Shown here: piece after piece, positions 37,840 to 46,990 of the stretch
Position numbering within the stretch: position 1 is the stretch's first letter
Layout: each line of letters begins with the position of its first letter
Origin: Pseudoalteromonas arctica
Lineage (GTDB): Bacteria > Pseudomonadota > Gammaproteobacteria > Enterobacterales > Alteromonadaceae
Direction: 5' to 3'
Length of the DNA stretch: 64,000 bases
NCBI RefSeq assembly: GCF_012927645.1
Contig: NZ_JABBMT010000014.1
Location: 33,392-97,391 of the forward strand
Translations under genes and position numbers: made by a program
Notes under the pieces: model-generated
The model's database searches: none
The model's input: the letters and a program-made list of their open reading frames with translations, nothing else
What the model was told of the DNA's origin: nothing

Positions 37840-38862
37840 ATGCATAATTATACGCTTTCGCAGATTGCGGAACTTCTAGGCGCCGAGCTTGACGGTGACG
37901 GCGCTTATGAAATCTCAAAAATTGCTACACTTGCAAATGCCCAATCTGGGCATATTGCATTTTTAGCGAATAAGAAATATCGTTCACAACTTAGTGATAC
38001 TCAAGCGGGGGCAGTGATCCTATCTGCCACAGACGTAGAGTACTATCAAGGTAATAAGCTCATTGTTGCAAACCCTTATGTTTGCTATGCGAAACTAGCT
38101 CAGTTACTCGATACTACGCCACGCTCAGCATCACAAAGTATTCATCCAACTGCGGTGATCCATCCTGATGCCACGGTTGCAAGCACAGCTGCTATTGCAG
38201 CTAATGCAGTGATTGAAGCCGGAGCGGTGATTGGTGATAACGCGCAAATAGGCGCTAATTGCTTTGTTGGTGAAAACACAAACATAGGCAATGGCACAAA
38301 ATTATGGGCGAACGTCTGTGTTTACCACGATGTAGAAATTGGCAGTGATTGCTTATTTCAATCAAGTAGCGTAATCGGCAGTGATGGCTTTGGTTATGCA
38401 AATGATAAAGGCCAATGGATAAAAATTCCTCAGCTTGGTCGTGTTATCATTGGTGACAAGGTTGAGATTGGCGCTGGAACCACGGTTGACCGTGGTGCAA
38501 TTGATGACACGATTATTCACAGCAATGTGATTATTGATAACCAATGTCAAATTGCCCATAATGTAGAAATTGATTCAGGTACTGCAATTGCAGGGTGTAC
38601 TGTGATTGCTGGTAGTACTACTATTGGCAAAAACTGCCAAATTGCTGGGCTTGTCGGCATAAATGGTCACATGTCTGTGTGCGATGGTGTTATAATAACG
38701 GGCATGAGTATGGTGACTAAGTCGATCACTGAGCCAGGTGTATATTCATCAGGCATACCACATACGACAAATAAAGAATGGCGAAAGTCTATTGCTCACT
38801 TGCGAAACCTTTCAGACATGAAAAACCGTCTTAAAACGCTAGAGACACTGACTAAGTCATAA
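37840..38862 (+). CDS. lpxD: UDP-3-O-(3-hydroxyacyl)glucosamine N-acyltransferase
   Basis: 340 residues. An N-terminal uridine-binding domain (about 1-100) is followed by a left-handed beta-helix of hexapeptide repeats (about 105-290), with the catalytic His in QIAHNVEIDSG. It adds the second acyl chain in lipid A synthesis. It starts nine bases after skp and runs into fabZ, which supplies fatty-acid intermediates from the same acyl-ACP pool. Confidence 0.95.
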   Translation: MHNYTLSQIAELLGAELDGDGAYEISKIATLANAQSGHIAFLANKKYRSQLSDTQAGAVILSATDVEYYQGNKLIVANPYVCYAKLAQLLDTTPRSASQSIHPTAVIHPDATVASTAAIAANAVIEAGAVIGDNAQIGANCFVGENTNIGNGTKLWANVCVYHDVEIGSDCLFQSSSVIGSDGFGYANDKGQWIKIPQLGRVIIGDKVEIGAGTTVDRGAIDDTIIHSNVIIDNQCQIAHNVEIDSGTAIAGCTVIAGSTTIGKNCQIAGLVGINGHMSVCDGVIITGMSMVTKSITEPGVYSSGIPHTTNKEWRKSIAHLRNLSDMKNRLKTLETLTKS

Positions 38863-38889
38863 ACGTTGAACACTAATAAGGATGCTATT

Positions 38890-39342
38890 TTGGCAAACGA
38901 ATTAAATAGCCTTGATATTCAAGAAATTTTAAGCTTACTACCGCATCGTTACCCGATGCTACTAGTTGACCGAGTACTTGATTACACCCCAGGTGAATCA
39001 TTGCATGCAATTAAGAATGTAACTTTTAATGAACCGATTTTTACTGGCCACTTTCCAAACCAACCAATTTTTCCTGGTGTATTAATTTTAGAAGCTATGG
39101 CACAGGCAACCGGTTTATTGGGTTTTAAAACTGTCGAAAACCGCAGTGATAATGAGCTATATTTATTTGCAGCGATAGATAATGCACGCTTTAAACAACC
39201 AGTAACGCCGGGTGACACTATGCACTTACACGTTCAATTTTTAAAAGAGCGTCGTAATATTTGGAAGTTTGCAGCAGCAGCAAAAGTTGATGGTAAAATA
39301 GTATGTAGTGCCGAAATCATGTGTGCGAGAAGAGAGCTTTAA
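38890..39342 (+). CDS. fabZ: 3-hydroxyacyl-[acyl-carrier-protein] dehydratase FabZ
   Basis: 150 residues from the TTG start chosen here because AAGGA lies eight bases upstream and the protein then begins MANELN, the usual length. A longer reading from another TTG at 38866 is possible but adds a non-conserved tail. The hot-dog fold signature is [13 protein letters not shown], and the catalytic His and Glu lie in [20 protein letters not shown]. It dehydrates 3-hydroxyacyl-ACP in fatty-acid synthesis. Confidence 0.94.
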   Translation: MANELNSLDIQEILSLLPHRYPMLLVDRVLDYTPGESLHAIKNVTFNEPIFTGHFPNQPIFPGVLILEAMAQATGLLGFKTVENRSDNELYLFAAIDNARFKQPVTPGDTMHLHVQFLKERRNIWKFAAAAKVDGKIVCSAEIMCARREL

Positions 39343-39344
39343 TT

Positions 39345-40115
39345 GTGATCCATCCTACAGCGATAATCGAACCAGGTGCAAAGTTAGGTAATAATGTATC
39401 GGTTGGCCCGTATAGCTACATTGGTAACAATGTGGTTATTGGTGACAACTGCATTATCGAATCTCATGTTGTGGTCAAAGGTCCGTCAACAATTGGTTCT
39501 GGCAATCATATATTTCAATTTGCGTCTGTCGGTGAAGCCTGCCAAGACAAAAAATATAATAATGAGCCAACCACACTGATCATTGGCGATAACAATGTTA
39601 TTCGTGAATGCGCCACAATTCACCGTGGTACTATTCAAGACCAAGGTGTAACTAAGATTGGCAGCAATAACTTATTTATGGCTTACACGCATGTTGCACA
39701 TGATGCGGTGATTGGCGATAACGTGATTTTTGCTAACAATGCATCGGTTGCAGGGCATGTACACATTGGCGATTGGGTTATTCTGGCTGGCAACTCAGGG
39801 ATTCATCAATTTTGTAAAGTGGGAGCACATGCGTTTGTTGGTATGTACTCTGGCGTTAATAAAGATGTGCCACCATTTGTTACAACCATTGGTACGCCAG
39901 CGGGTCCTGTTGCAATCAACACTGAGGGCATGAAGCGCCGTGGCTTTGAAAGCGATGAAGTAATGGCAACACGTCGTGCTTATAAAACATTATACCGTAA
40001 GAGCTTAGGTGTTGAAGAGGCACTTGCAGCGCTTGCTGATGATGCAGCTAAGTACCCAGCAGTACAGTTAATGGTTGATTTTGTGAAAAACTCGGAACGC
40101 GGTATTATTCGTTAA
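39345..40115 (+). CDS. lpxA: UDP-N-acetylglucosamine O-acyltransferase
   Basis: 256 residues starting at a GTG two bases after the fabZ stop (protein begins MIHPTAIIEPG). The left-handed beta-helix repeats and the catalytic His in YTHVAHDAVIGDN are present, as is the C-terminal helical cap. It is the first step of lipid A synthesis. In many gammaproteobacteria lpxB follows at once; here lpxA has its own terminator and lpxB is 6.9 kb away beyond the cyd genes. Confidence 0.95.
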   Translation: MIHPTAIIEPGAKLGNNVSVGPYSYIGNNVVIGDNCIIESHVVVKGPSTIGSGNHIFQFASVGEACQDKKYNNEPTTLIIGDNNVIRECATIHRGTIQDQGVTKIGSNNLFMAYTHVAHDAVIGDNVIFANNASVAGHVHIGDWVILAGNSGIHQFCKVGAHAFVGMYSGVNKDVPPFVTTIGTPAGPVAINTEGMKRRGFESDEVMATRRAYKTLYRKSLGVEEALAALADDAAKYPAVQLMVDFVKNSERGIIR

Positions 40116-40129
40116 TACTTTGTGCAGTG

Positions 40130-40170
40130 AAAAAGCCACCAAGTTATGTATTTAACTTGGTGGCTTTTTT
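40130..40170 (+). terminator. Intrinsic terminator after lpxA
   Basis: Arms AAAAGCCACCAAGTTA and TAACTTGGTGGCTTTT pair perfectly around a short loop (TGTAT) and are followed by a T-run. The A-rich 5' side makes it useful for cydC on the opposite strand as well, which ends at 40216. It closes the rpsB-to-lpxA block. Confidence 0.9.
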
Positions 40171-40215
40171 ATCTTGGTCATGCTACTCGGCTATTTTCAA
40201 GTTAATAACACCCAC

Positions 40216-41949
40216 TTAAAAGCGTGTGATCAAGTTCACGTAATCAGCGTGCTCTGTTAATAATTGTTGATGTGTTGCGATGGCTTTTACTAGCCCTTGC
40301 TCTAGCCAAATTACGTTATCCATATTGGCAAGTAAGGCAGGGTCGTGAGTTATGCTGATCACAGTACAATGTCCCATGCTGGTTAATATTGCATCCATTA
40401 CCTGATGTTTAGATTGATTGTCGAGTCCTTCAGTTGGCTCATCAAGTACTAAAATCGCTGGCGCACGAAGTAGTGCTTGCGCTAACGCTAATCGCCTTGA
40501 TTGCCCCCGCGATAAGCTTCTACCACCTGTACCTAAACGAGTATTTAAGCCTTGTTTTAAATCATTCAACCAACCAGCAAGCTGTGCTTGTTGGCAAGCC
40601 GCAAGCATTTGTTCTTTGCTTGCGGTTGGGGCGGCATAGCGTAAATTATCAGCAATAGTGCCATCAAAAATATGATGTTGCTGCGCGACAATATTAATCA
40701 GTTCGCAGCGATTTTGTTGACTAAGGGTATTAATAGCAATGGATTTGTCTGTTGAGGTTAGATTTATTGCCCCGTTTTGCTGTGGCCATAAGCCACTGAG
40801 TAAATTAACCAGGGTACTTTTACCGCTGCCACTTTGGCCGACAATGGCCACTTTTTGCAGTGCTGAAATTGTTAGGTTGATATTATTTAGCGCATAGCTA
40901 TTTGGATGATAACAATAACTTAGCTGTTTTAACTCAAGCCCTAAAGGTTGCACCGCCACTAGCTCTTCAGTACTGTTAGTTGTAGGGTGCAGTTTATCTT
41001 CTAAATCAAAAATACGTTTTGCAGCGCTCAATGCGACAGGTAATTGAATAAAGGCATTGGGGAGTGTAAGCACCGTTTCAAAACTAGCAAGTACAAACAA
41101 GCTGAGCATGGCTAATTCAACATTCACCATAGTGCCGCTATAAACTAGTGGTGCAAGTATCACAATAGCGCCTAACATGCTCAATTGCACTATCAGCAGT
41201 GATAAGCCATTACTGTTTGCCTCGGCATTGTGGCGTGTGAATAACTGCTGATTATAGCGCTCACTGGCTGTACGACACTGTTTAACTTGTTGCTCAGTGG
41301 CTTGATATATAGCAAGCTCTCTGAGTCCGCTTAGTGTGTCAGATAGTTCTGCGCGCAAGGTGGCTGAATATTTTGTCTCGAGTTCAGCGGTTTGTTGTAG
41401 TTGCTTACTCAACATTAACGGCAAGGCAACGCCCACTAACAGCAAGGCAATAAAGCACAGCAGTGCGACATCGGCGTTATATACGCTCATGAATATCAGC
41501 ACAATTGGCACGCTTATAAGCGCAACAATCATCGGTAGTAATACGTTTAAATAAAACTTATCGAGTGCTTCAACATCATTTTGCATACGGTTAAATAGAT
41601 CAGCGCTGCGGCTCATCGCTAAATCAACATTGCTAAGCTGGCTTAGTGTGCTAAAAACACTGACACGAATTTCACTTAACAGTAAAAATGTGGCGTTATG
41701 AGTCACTAGTCGCTCGCCGTAACGAGAAGCTGTTCTTACGATTGCTAAAAACCTAATTGTGCCCGCAGGCGTGAAGTAGTTCATCTGTGCGCCAGCTAAC
41801 CCAGCTGCCGCCATGGCGGCTAAAAACCAACCAGAAATAGCCAATAGCGTAACGTTAGCCAGTACGGTCAAAGTTGCCAGAAAAGCGCCTAATAACATAG
41901 CACTTAGGTGCGGTTTACATAATCTAAGCAAGCGCATAAAGTCAGCCAT
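40216..41949 (-). CDS. cydC: Heterodimeric ABC exporter CydC (heme/thiol transporter for cytochrome bd)
   Basis: 577 residues: six membrane helices (about 15-300), then an ATPase domain with Walker A GQSGSGKST, signature LSRGQSRRLALAQALL and Walker B ILVLDEPTEGLD. With CydD it is needed for assembly of cytochrome bd. The start is the ATG with AAGGAG eight bases upstream, overlapping the cydD end by eight bases; an earlier ATG at 41967 lies in cydD. It is the last gene of cydABXDC. Confidence 0.93.
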   Translation of the reverse strand: MADFMRLLRLCKPHLSAMLLGAFLATLTVLANVTLLAISGWFLAAMAAAGLAGAQMNYFTPAGTIRFLAIVRTASRYGERLVTHNATFLLLSEIRVSVFSTLSQLSNVDLAMSRSADLFNRMQNDVEALDKFYLNVLLPMIVALISVPIVLIFMSVYNADVALLCFIALLLVGVALPLMLSKQLQQTAELETKYSATLRAELSDTLSGLRELAIYQATEQQVKQCRTASERYNQQLFTRHNAEANSNGLSLLIVQLSMLGAIVILAPLVYSGTMVNVELAMLSLFVLASFETVLTLPNAFIQLPVALSAAKRIFDLEDKLHPTTNSTEELVAVQPLGLELKQLSYCYHPNSYALNNINLTISALQKVAIVGQSGSGKSTLVNLLSGLWPQQNGAINLTSTDKSIAINTLSQQNRCELINIVAQQHHIFDGTIADNLRYAAPTASKEQMLAACQQAQLAGWLNDLKQGLNTRLGTGGRSLSRGQSRRLALAQALLRAPAILVLDEPTEGLDNQSKHQVMDAILTSMGHCTVISITHDPALLANMDNVIWLEQGLVKAIATHQQLLTEHADYVNLITRF

Positions 41950-43720
41950 TTTGTGTGCTCCTTGCATTTACTAAATCAAACAGTGCACCATGCTGATTGA
42001 GCAAACCTTGAAAGTCGCCTTGTTCAATCACGCTGCCATCCTTCATTACCAGTACCTGTGTAGCCTGCTCGATAGTATTTAAACGATGGGCGATCACCAC
42101 AACAAGGTGGTTTTTCGCATAGTGATTAATTGCGGTTTGCACTAATTGCTCAGTTTGGCTATCAAGGTGCGCGGTTGGTTCATCAAGCACTAAAATAGGC
42201 GCTTGTTTTAAAAATGCCCGTGCTAAAGCGATACGTTGCTTTTGCCCGCCAGAGAGACCCTCGCCTTGCTCACCAATGTGGGTATCAAAGCCCTCAGGTA
42301 ATGCATTGATAAACTCAAGTGCACCCGCTTGCTGGGCAGCAGCTTCTAATTGCGCGGTTGTGGCATCTGGTTTTGCAAGTAATAAATTGGCCTTGATAGT
42401 CGTGAACAACAATGTTGGCTGTTGTGGGATCCAGGCAATATGTTGCTGCCATTGGCTAATATCCGATTGGCTTAGCTGTTGCTGATCAACCTTAATAGCA
42501 GTGATCACCTGCGGGTGAAATCCTAACAAGCAATCAAGTAAGGTACTTTTACCAGCGCCACTTTGACCAACAATGGCATACAAGCCGGTGCCTGCAAAAG
42601 TGAGATTAATATTTTTAACGCCTTCATTACTTTGTGGGTAATGAAAGTTTAAGTTATCGATCTGCAGTTGTTCGATACACTTTAACCGTAATGGGGAGTG
42701 CTCAGCGTGGGAGTGGTTATTGTCGCCAGCAATGGTTTCATTCAATATTTTTAGCATATCTGCTGCTGCACTTATGCCTTCTAACTTGGCATGGTAATGA
42801 CTGCCCAATTGCCGTAGTGGTAAATAAAATTCCGGGGCAAGTAATAACACTACAAAACCAGTAGCAAAGTCTAAGGTGCCAAAAAACAATCGAAAACCGA
42901 TGATCACAGCCACTAGCGCGACACTTAGAGTTGCTAAAAACTCTAATGCAAAAGAGGATAAAAATGCGATTTTTAATACATTTAGAGTAGCATGGCGAAA
43001 ATCGTCAGAAATTTTGGCGATCTGCTTTAGCTCGCGTGCTGTTGCGTTAAATAATTTTAATTGCGTAAGCCCTTGTAAACGATCAAAGAAGTAATTACCT
43101 AATACGGCCAGTTGTTGCCAACGTTGTTGATTAAGTTGTTCAGCTTGGTGACCAACTAAAATCATGAAAAAGGGGATAAGCGGTGCAGTGAATAAGAAGA
43201 TCAACCCGGCTTTCCAGTCAGTGGGGAAAATCACCATCAAAATAGCTAAAGGGATCAATGCGCTGTAAGCCACGCTCGGTAAATAATTAGCGTAATAATC
43301 ATGCAGTGCCTCAACACCATTATGTAAGGTGTTTAAAGTTGCGCCATGACCGTGTTGTTCAATATAACTTGGCCCAAGTAAGGTGAGTTTCTCGAGTAAC
43401 GTATGGCGCATTGCGGTTTTAATTTTAAGTGCAGCTTTGGCACTTATGCGCTGCGAAAGCCCAAGCAAGACAGCGCGGGCTAATATCAGCGCTGCTAATG
43501 GCCAAAGTAAAGGGGTAATAGTGGCTAAGTCCGCCTGTTGAAACATTACTAAATGAATAGAGCGGGCCACCAAGTAAGCGCTGGCAATCATCAAGAGGGC
43601 ATTTAAAGTGCCTAATGCAATACTAATTTTTAACAGGCTACCAGCATGATTGGAATGGGTTTTTAAAAACGCACGCAACGTAGTTTGTTGCGCGCGATTT
43701 GGTCGGGGGTTAGTCGTCAT
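41942..43720 (-). CDS. cydD: Heterodimeric ABC exporter CydD
   Basis: 592 residues: an ABC exporter half-transporter with about six N-terminal membrane helices and an ATPase domain with Walker A GQSGAGKST, signature LSGGQKQRIALARAF and Walker B ILVLDEPTAHLD. Partner of CydC. The start is placed at the ATG before TTNPRPNRAQ, which overlaps the end of cydX by 11 bases; the open frame continues to 43786, but that part lies inside cydX. Confidence 0.92.
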   Translation of the reverse strand: MTTNPRPNRAQQTTLRAFLKTHSNHAGSLLKISIALGTLNALLMIASAYLVARSIHLVMFQQADLATITPLLWPLAALILARAVLLGLSQRISAKAALKIKTAMRHTLLEKLTLLGPSYIEQHGHGATLNTLHNGVEALHDYYANYLPSVAYSALIPLAILMVIFPTDWKAGLIFLFTAPLIPFFMILVGHQAEQLNQQRWQQLAVLGNYFFDRLQGLTQLKLFNATARELKQIAKISDDFRHATLNVLKIAFLSSFALEFLATLSVALVAVIIGFRLFFGTLDFATGFVVLLLAPEFYLPLRQLGSHYHAKLEGISAAADMLKILNETIAGDNNHSHAEHSPLRLKCIEQLQIDNLNFHYPQSNEGVKNINLTFAGTGLYAIVGQSGAGKSTLLDCLLGFHPQVITAIKVDQQQLSQSDISQWQQHIAWIPQQPTLLFTTIKANLLLAKPDATTAQLEAAAQQAGALEFINALPEGFDTHIGEQGEGLSGGQKQRIALARAFLKQAPILVLDEPTAHLDSQTEQLVQTAINHYAKNHLVVVIAHRLNTIEQATQVLVMKDGSVIEQGDFQGLLNQHGALFDLVNARSTQNG

Positions 43721-43862
43721 TTTGGCGATTAAGCCTATCGTGTAATTCTTGTTCGTCGTCAGCAATACTGTCTTTGTTCTGGCCAAATTCGTACCACATA
43801 ACGTTGATCACACCTAACGTACAGGCTAATAAAACACCGAGTATCCAAGCAAAATACCACAT
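43710..43862 (-). CDS. cydX: Cytochrome bd oxidase small subunit CydX
   Basis: A 50-residue protein, easily missed because of its size. It opens MWYFAWILGVLLACTLGVIN, which matches the CydX/YbgT family pattern of one membrane helix directly from the N-terminus. CydX binds the CydA-CydB complex and stabilises the heme d site. The start has AGGAG nine bases upstream. Its acidic tail (about residues 25-50, including DDEQEL) is longer than in E. coli (37 residues in all). It lies between cydB and cydD, the conserved place for this gene. Confidence 0.9.
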   Translation of the reverse strand: MWYFAWILGVLLACTLGVINVMWYEFGQNKDSIADDEQELHDRLNRQNDD

Positions 43863-43875
43863 AGATCAAATCTCC

Positions 43876-45015
43876 TTAGTAACTGCCATGGCTGTTATTT
43901 TCAATTTCTTTGACGGTCACTTTGCGCCACATTTTCACATAACACCATGTGGTATAAAGTAAAATAAGTGGCACAAAAATACTTACTGCAATAAACATTA
44001 CATTCAATGTTCTATGGCTAGAAACCGCGTCCCATATTGTTAAACTAATATCAGGATGATTATTTGATGGCATAATAAATGGGAATAATGACATGCCAGC
44101 CGTCATGATCACACCGCCAAGCATTAAGCTTGTTGCTATTAATGCCAGCCCCGGTCTATTAACTTTTGAACATGTCCACGCTAATGCAGCCATTAAAAAA
44201 GCAACCCCAGGGAACAGCATAGTTAAAGGCATTTGTTGGTAATTGTTTAACCACGCACCTGCAGAGGTGGTTACTGTTTTGTCTAGTGGGTTTGCAAAGC
44301 CTTGCGTATCACCCATCGAGATTATTTGGTAACCATCAAGGTTTGCAACCCAAATACCAGCAACAGCAAATAATACGATGAATGCCAATAATGCATAGCG
44401 ACCATACTGTGCAGAGCGACGTGCTACATGGCTATCAGTACGTAGTTGCAACCACATACCACCATGGGCAAGTAACATAGTTACGCTGATCAAGCCGGCT
44501 AATAAGGCAAATGGATTTAATAATGCAAAGAAAGATCCTTGGTAACTTGTTCTAAGGTATTCATCAATACTAAATGGCACACCTAAAAACAGATTGCCAA
44601 AGGCTACGCCAAATACCAGTGCAGGAATGGCACTGCCAGCAAATAAGCCCCAATCCCAATTGCTACGCCAGCGTGGAGAGTCAATTTTGCTGCGATAGTC
44701 AAACCCCAAAGGTCTAAAAAATAAGGCAAACAATACCAACATCATAGCAAAGTAAAAGCCCGAAAATGCTGCGGCATAAACCATTGGCCAGGCTGCAAAT
44801 AAGGCACCACCTGCGGTGATAAACCATACTTGGTTACCATCCCAGTGTGGGCCTACTGTATTGATCACCACACGGCGTTCACTGTCGGTTTTACCAACTA
44901 ACTTGATAAGCATAGCTACGCCCATGTCCATACCATCGGTGATTGCAAAACCAATTAATAATACGCCGATAATCACCCACCAAAGTAACTTTAACGTTTC
45001 ATAATCGAAAATCAT
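43876..45015 (-). CDS. cydB: Cytochrome bd ubiquinol oxidase subunit II
   Basis: 379 residues, the same as E. coli, with about nine membrane helices. Typical opening segment LWWVIIGVLLIGFAITDGMDMG and GPHWDGNQVW (about 51-60). It forms the oxidase core with CydA. The start overlaps the cydA stop by four bases. cydX follows 13 bases after its stop. Confidence 0.95.
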   Translation of the reverse strand: MIFDYETLKLLWWVIIGVLLIGFAITDGMDMGVAMLIKLVGKTDSERRVVINTVGPHWDGNQVWFITAGGALFAAWPMVYAAAFSGFYFAMMLVLFALFFRPLGFDYRSKIDSPRWRSNWDWGLFAGSAIPALVFGVAFGNLFLGVPFSIDEYLRTSYQGSFFALLNPFALLAGLISVTMLLAHGGMWLQLRTDSHVARRSAQYGRYALLAFIVLFAVAGIWVANLDGYQIISMGDTQGFANPLDKTVTTSAGAWLNNYQQMPLTMLFPGVAFLMAALAWTCSKVNRPGLALIATSLMLGGVIMTAGMSLFPFIMPSNNHPDISLTIWDAVSSHRTLNVMFIAVSIFVPLILLYTTWCYVKMWRKVTVKEIENNSHGSY

Positions 45016-46613
45016 GATTTTGCTCCTTGCTCGTCAGTTATTTGGTCGCCATTAGTAGGGTCATCTAAATGTTCAAAGTGATATTTACCAGTGTGCAATG
45101 AACTTGGTCCTATTTTAACAAAGCGCAGCATCAACCAGCCTTCGACAATAGCAAGGCCTGTGTAGAATACGATAAAGCCAGTTAAGCTTATTAAAATATC
45201 ATTCACAGTCAGTGAAGAGGTTGCTAAAAAGGTCGGCAGTATTTCAGAGATTGCCCAGGGTTGGCGGCCATACTCTGCAACTATCCAGCCAAACTCGATT
45301 GCTATCCAAGGTAGAGGAATACTCCACACCGCAGCCCACAATAACCAACGTTTCTGTTCAATCACACGATGTGCATTGTAATAAAAAGACAATACAAATA
45401 CGCCCAGCATAATTACACCACAGGCAACCATGATCCTAAATGACCAAAACATCGGGCCAACTTTAGGGAACGAATCTTTAACGGCTTGTTGTATTTGAGC
45501 CTCAGTCGCATCAATCACATTAGGGGTATAGCGCTTGAGTAATAAGCCATACCCTAAATCAGTTTTTAAAGTATCAAATTTGGCTATGTTCTCTGGTGAG
45601 TCATCGCCATTGCGTAATTTTTCAAGGTATTGGTAAGCAATCATACCGTTGCGAATACGCACTTCATGCTGTTTCTCAAGATCTTTAATACCAGTGACTT
45701 GCTCATCTAACGAGCGAGTTGCAATAATTCCCATCGCATAAGGTATTTTAATTGCAGCATGAGTCACTTGTTTATCCGAATCAGGAATACCCACTAACGT
45801 AAACGCGGCAGGGGCTTCTTCAGTGTGCCACTCAGCCTCAATCGTGGCGAGTTTTACTTTTTGTACTTCACCGACTTCATAGCCTGATTCGTCACCAAGT
45901 AAAATAACACATAATATAGAAGCTAAACCGAAACCACTGGCGACCGAAAAAGAGCGTTTTGCAAAAGCGAGATCACGGCCTTTTAAAATATACCAACTGC
46001 TGATCCCTAATACGAACATAGATGCAGCAACATAGCCCGCAGAGACGGTATGAATAAACTTAACTTGTGCTACAGGGTTAAACACAAGCTCGGCAAAACT
46101 AGTCATTTCCATGCGCATTGTTTGGTAGTTAAACTCCGCACCGACTGGGTTTTGCATCCAACCATTAGCAATTAATATCCACAGTGCAGACATATTAGTA
46201 CCAATCGCCATTAAAAAGGTTGCACCTAAATGTTGGCGTTTACTGAGCCGCTGCCAGCCTAAAAAGAACATACCCACAAAGGTCGATTCTAAAAAGAATG
46301 CCATTAACCCTTCTATCGCAAGGGGAGCGCCAAATACATCGCCCACATAATGAGAGTAATAAGACCAGTTAGTACCAAATTCAAACTCCATGGTAAGGCC
46401 TGTGGCTACACCAATGGCGAAGTTAATACCAAATAATTTACCCCAAAACTTGGTCATATCGCGGTAGATTTCTCGGCCGGTCATTACATAAACCGACTCC
46501 ATGATCACTAAAATCCAGGTCATGCCTAGAGTCAGTGGTACAAATAAAAAGTGAAACAGGGCGGTGACAGCAAACTGTAATCGCGATAGATCCACAAAGG
46601 TTTCATCTATCAT
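45012..46613 (-). CDS. cydA: Cytochrome bd ubiquinol oxidase subunit I
   Basis: 533 residues. It has the axial heme ligand His21 in the conserved LSRLQFAVTALFHFLF, the quinone-loop region, and EYGRQPWAISEILPT. The Q-loop is of moderate length. It transfers electrons from quinol to oxygen without pumping protons and works at low oxygen. The start is the ATG with AGGAG ten bases upstream; an open-frame extension to 46739 is not conserved. The promoter and a dyad lie just upstream. Confidence 0.95.
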   Translation of the reverse strand: MIDETFVDLSRLQFAVTALFHFLFVPLTLGMTWILVIMESVYVMTGREIYRDMTKFWGKLFGINFAIGVATGLTMEFEFGTNWSYYSHYVGDVFGAPLAIEGLMAFFLESTFVGMFFLGWQRLSKRQHLGATFLMAIGTNMSALWILIANGWMQNPVGAEFNYQTMRMEMTSFAELVFNPVAQVKFIHTVSAGYVAASMFVLGISSWYILKGRDLAFAKRSFSVASGFGLASILCVILLGDESGYEVGEVQKVKLATIEAEWHTEEAPAAFTLVGIPDSDKQVTHAAIKIPYAMGIIATRSLDEQVTGIKDLEKQHEVRIRNGMIAYQYLEKLRNGDDSPENIAKFDTLKTDLGYGLLLKRYTPNVIDATEAQIQQAVKDSFPKVGPMFWSFRIMVACGVIMLGVFVLSFYYNAHRVIEQKRWLLWAAVWSIPLPWIAIEFGWIVAEYGRQPWAISEILPTFLATSSLTVNDILISLTGFIVFYTGLAIVEGWLMLRFVKIGPSSLHTGKYHFEHLDDPTNGDQITDEQGAKS

Positions 46614-46677
46614 TTTTTTATAGCTCCTTGTATGTGCGGGCGAGTCACAAAACAAATAAAGTAAGCAAAAGTTAGCT

Positions 46678-46709
46678 AATAAAGTTTCAATAATCATTGA
46701 AACTTTATT
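46678..46709. promoter_or_regulatory. Dyad operator or 5' mRNA stem over the cydA transcription start
   Basis: Arms AATAAAGTTTCAAT and ATTGAAACTTTATT are perfect complements over 14 bp around AATC. The promoter places the cydA start near 46704, inside the dyad. A repressor operator is the simple reading; a 5' stem stabilising the mRNA is the alternative. No regulator was matched to it. Confidence 0.5.
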
Positions 46710-46710
46710 C

Positions 46711-46739
46711 ATTATTCTCTTTTGGTTAATTATTGTCAA
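46711..46739 (-). promoter_or_regulatory. cydA promoter with ArcA-like box
   Basis: On the minus strand TTGACA (46734-46739) and AATAAT (46711-46716) are 17 bp apart. The spacer contains the plus-strand octamer GTTAATTA (46725-46732), the core of the ArcA box. In E. coli cydAB is controlled by ArcA and FNR; control by oxygen here is inference from the motif. Confidence 0.6.
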
Positions 46740-46990
46740 TCACAGCATGGATAAAGATAACTCCATTATGATTAATGCGACGCTTTTTAATCAACTCTAG
46801 TTAGTGAAACACAGAGCTTAACTATTTACCAACATGTTTGAAAAACAGGCAAATGTTGCTGGTTGTATCAGTAAAGGCACATTAGTGAAGGTTTCTCTTA
46901 TTTATTCAAGGTGTGTCATTTAATCGTGCAGTAAAACACGTTAGACTACTGCCTATGACCGTCTTGTTGACTTGTGAATAAAAAACAGCC

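Larger units (their letters stand above)
46614..46990. other. Divergent promoter region between cydA and lpxB
   Basis: 377 bases. The cydA-proximal half holds a -35/-10 promoter, an ArcA-like box and a 32-base dyad (separate entries). In the lpxB half no clear promoter or gene is recognised; the lpxB start has only a weak Shine-Dalgarno context (ACAGCC). Confidence 0.6.

Noticed and set aside
46614..46739. N-terminal extension of CydA by 42 residues
   Set aside because: It would cover the mRNA leader and dyad, is not like any CydA N-terminus, and the ATG at 46613 has a good AGGAG.
46748..46801. Possible 17-codon peptide in the cydA-lpxB gap
   Set aside because: Very short, no ribosome site and no known family.
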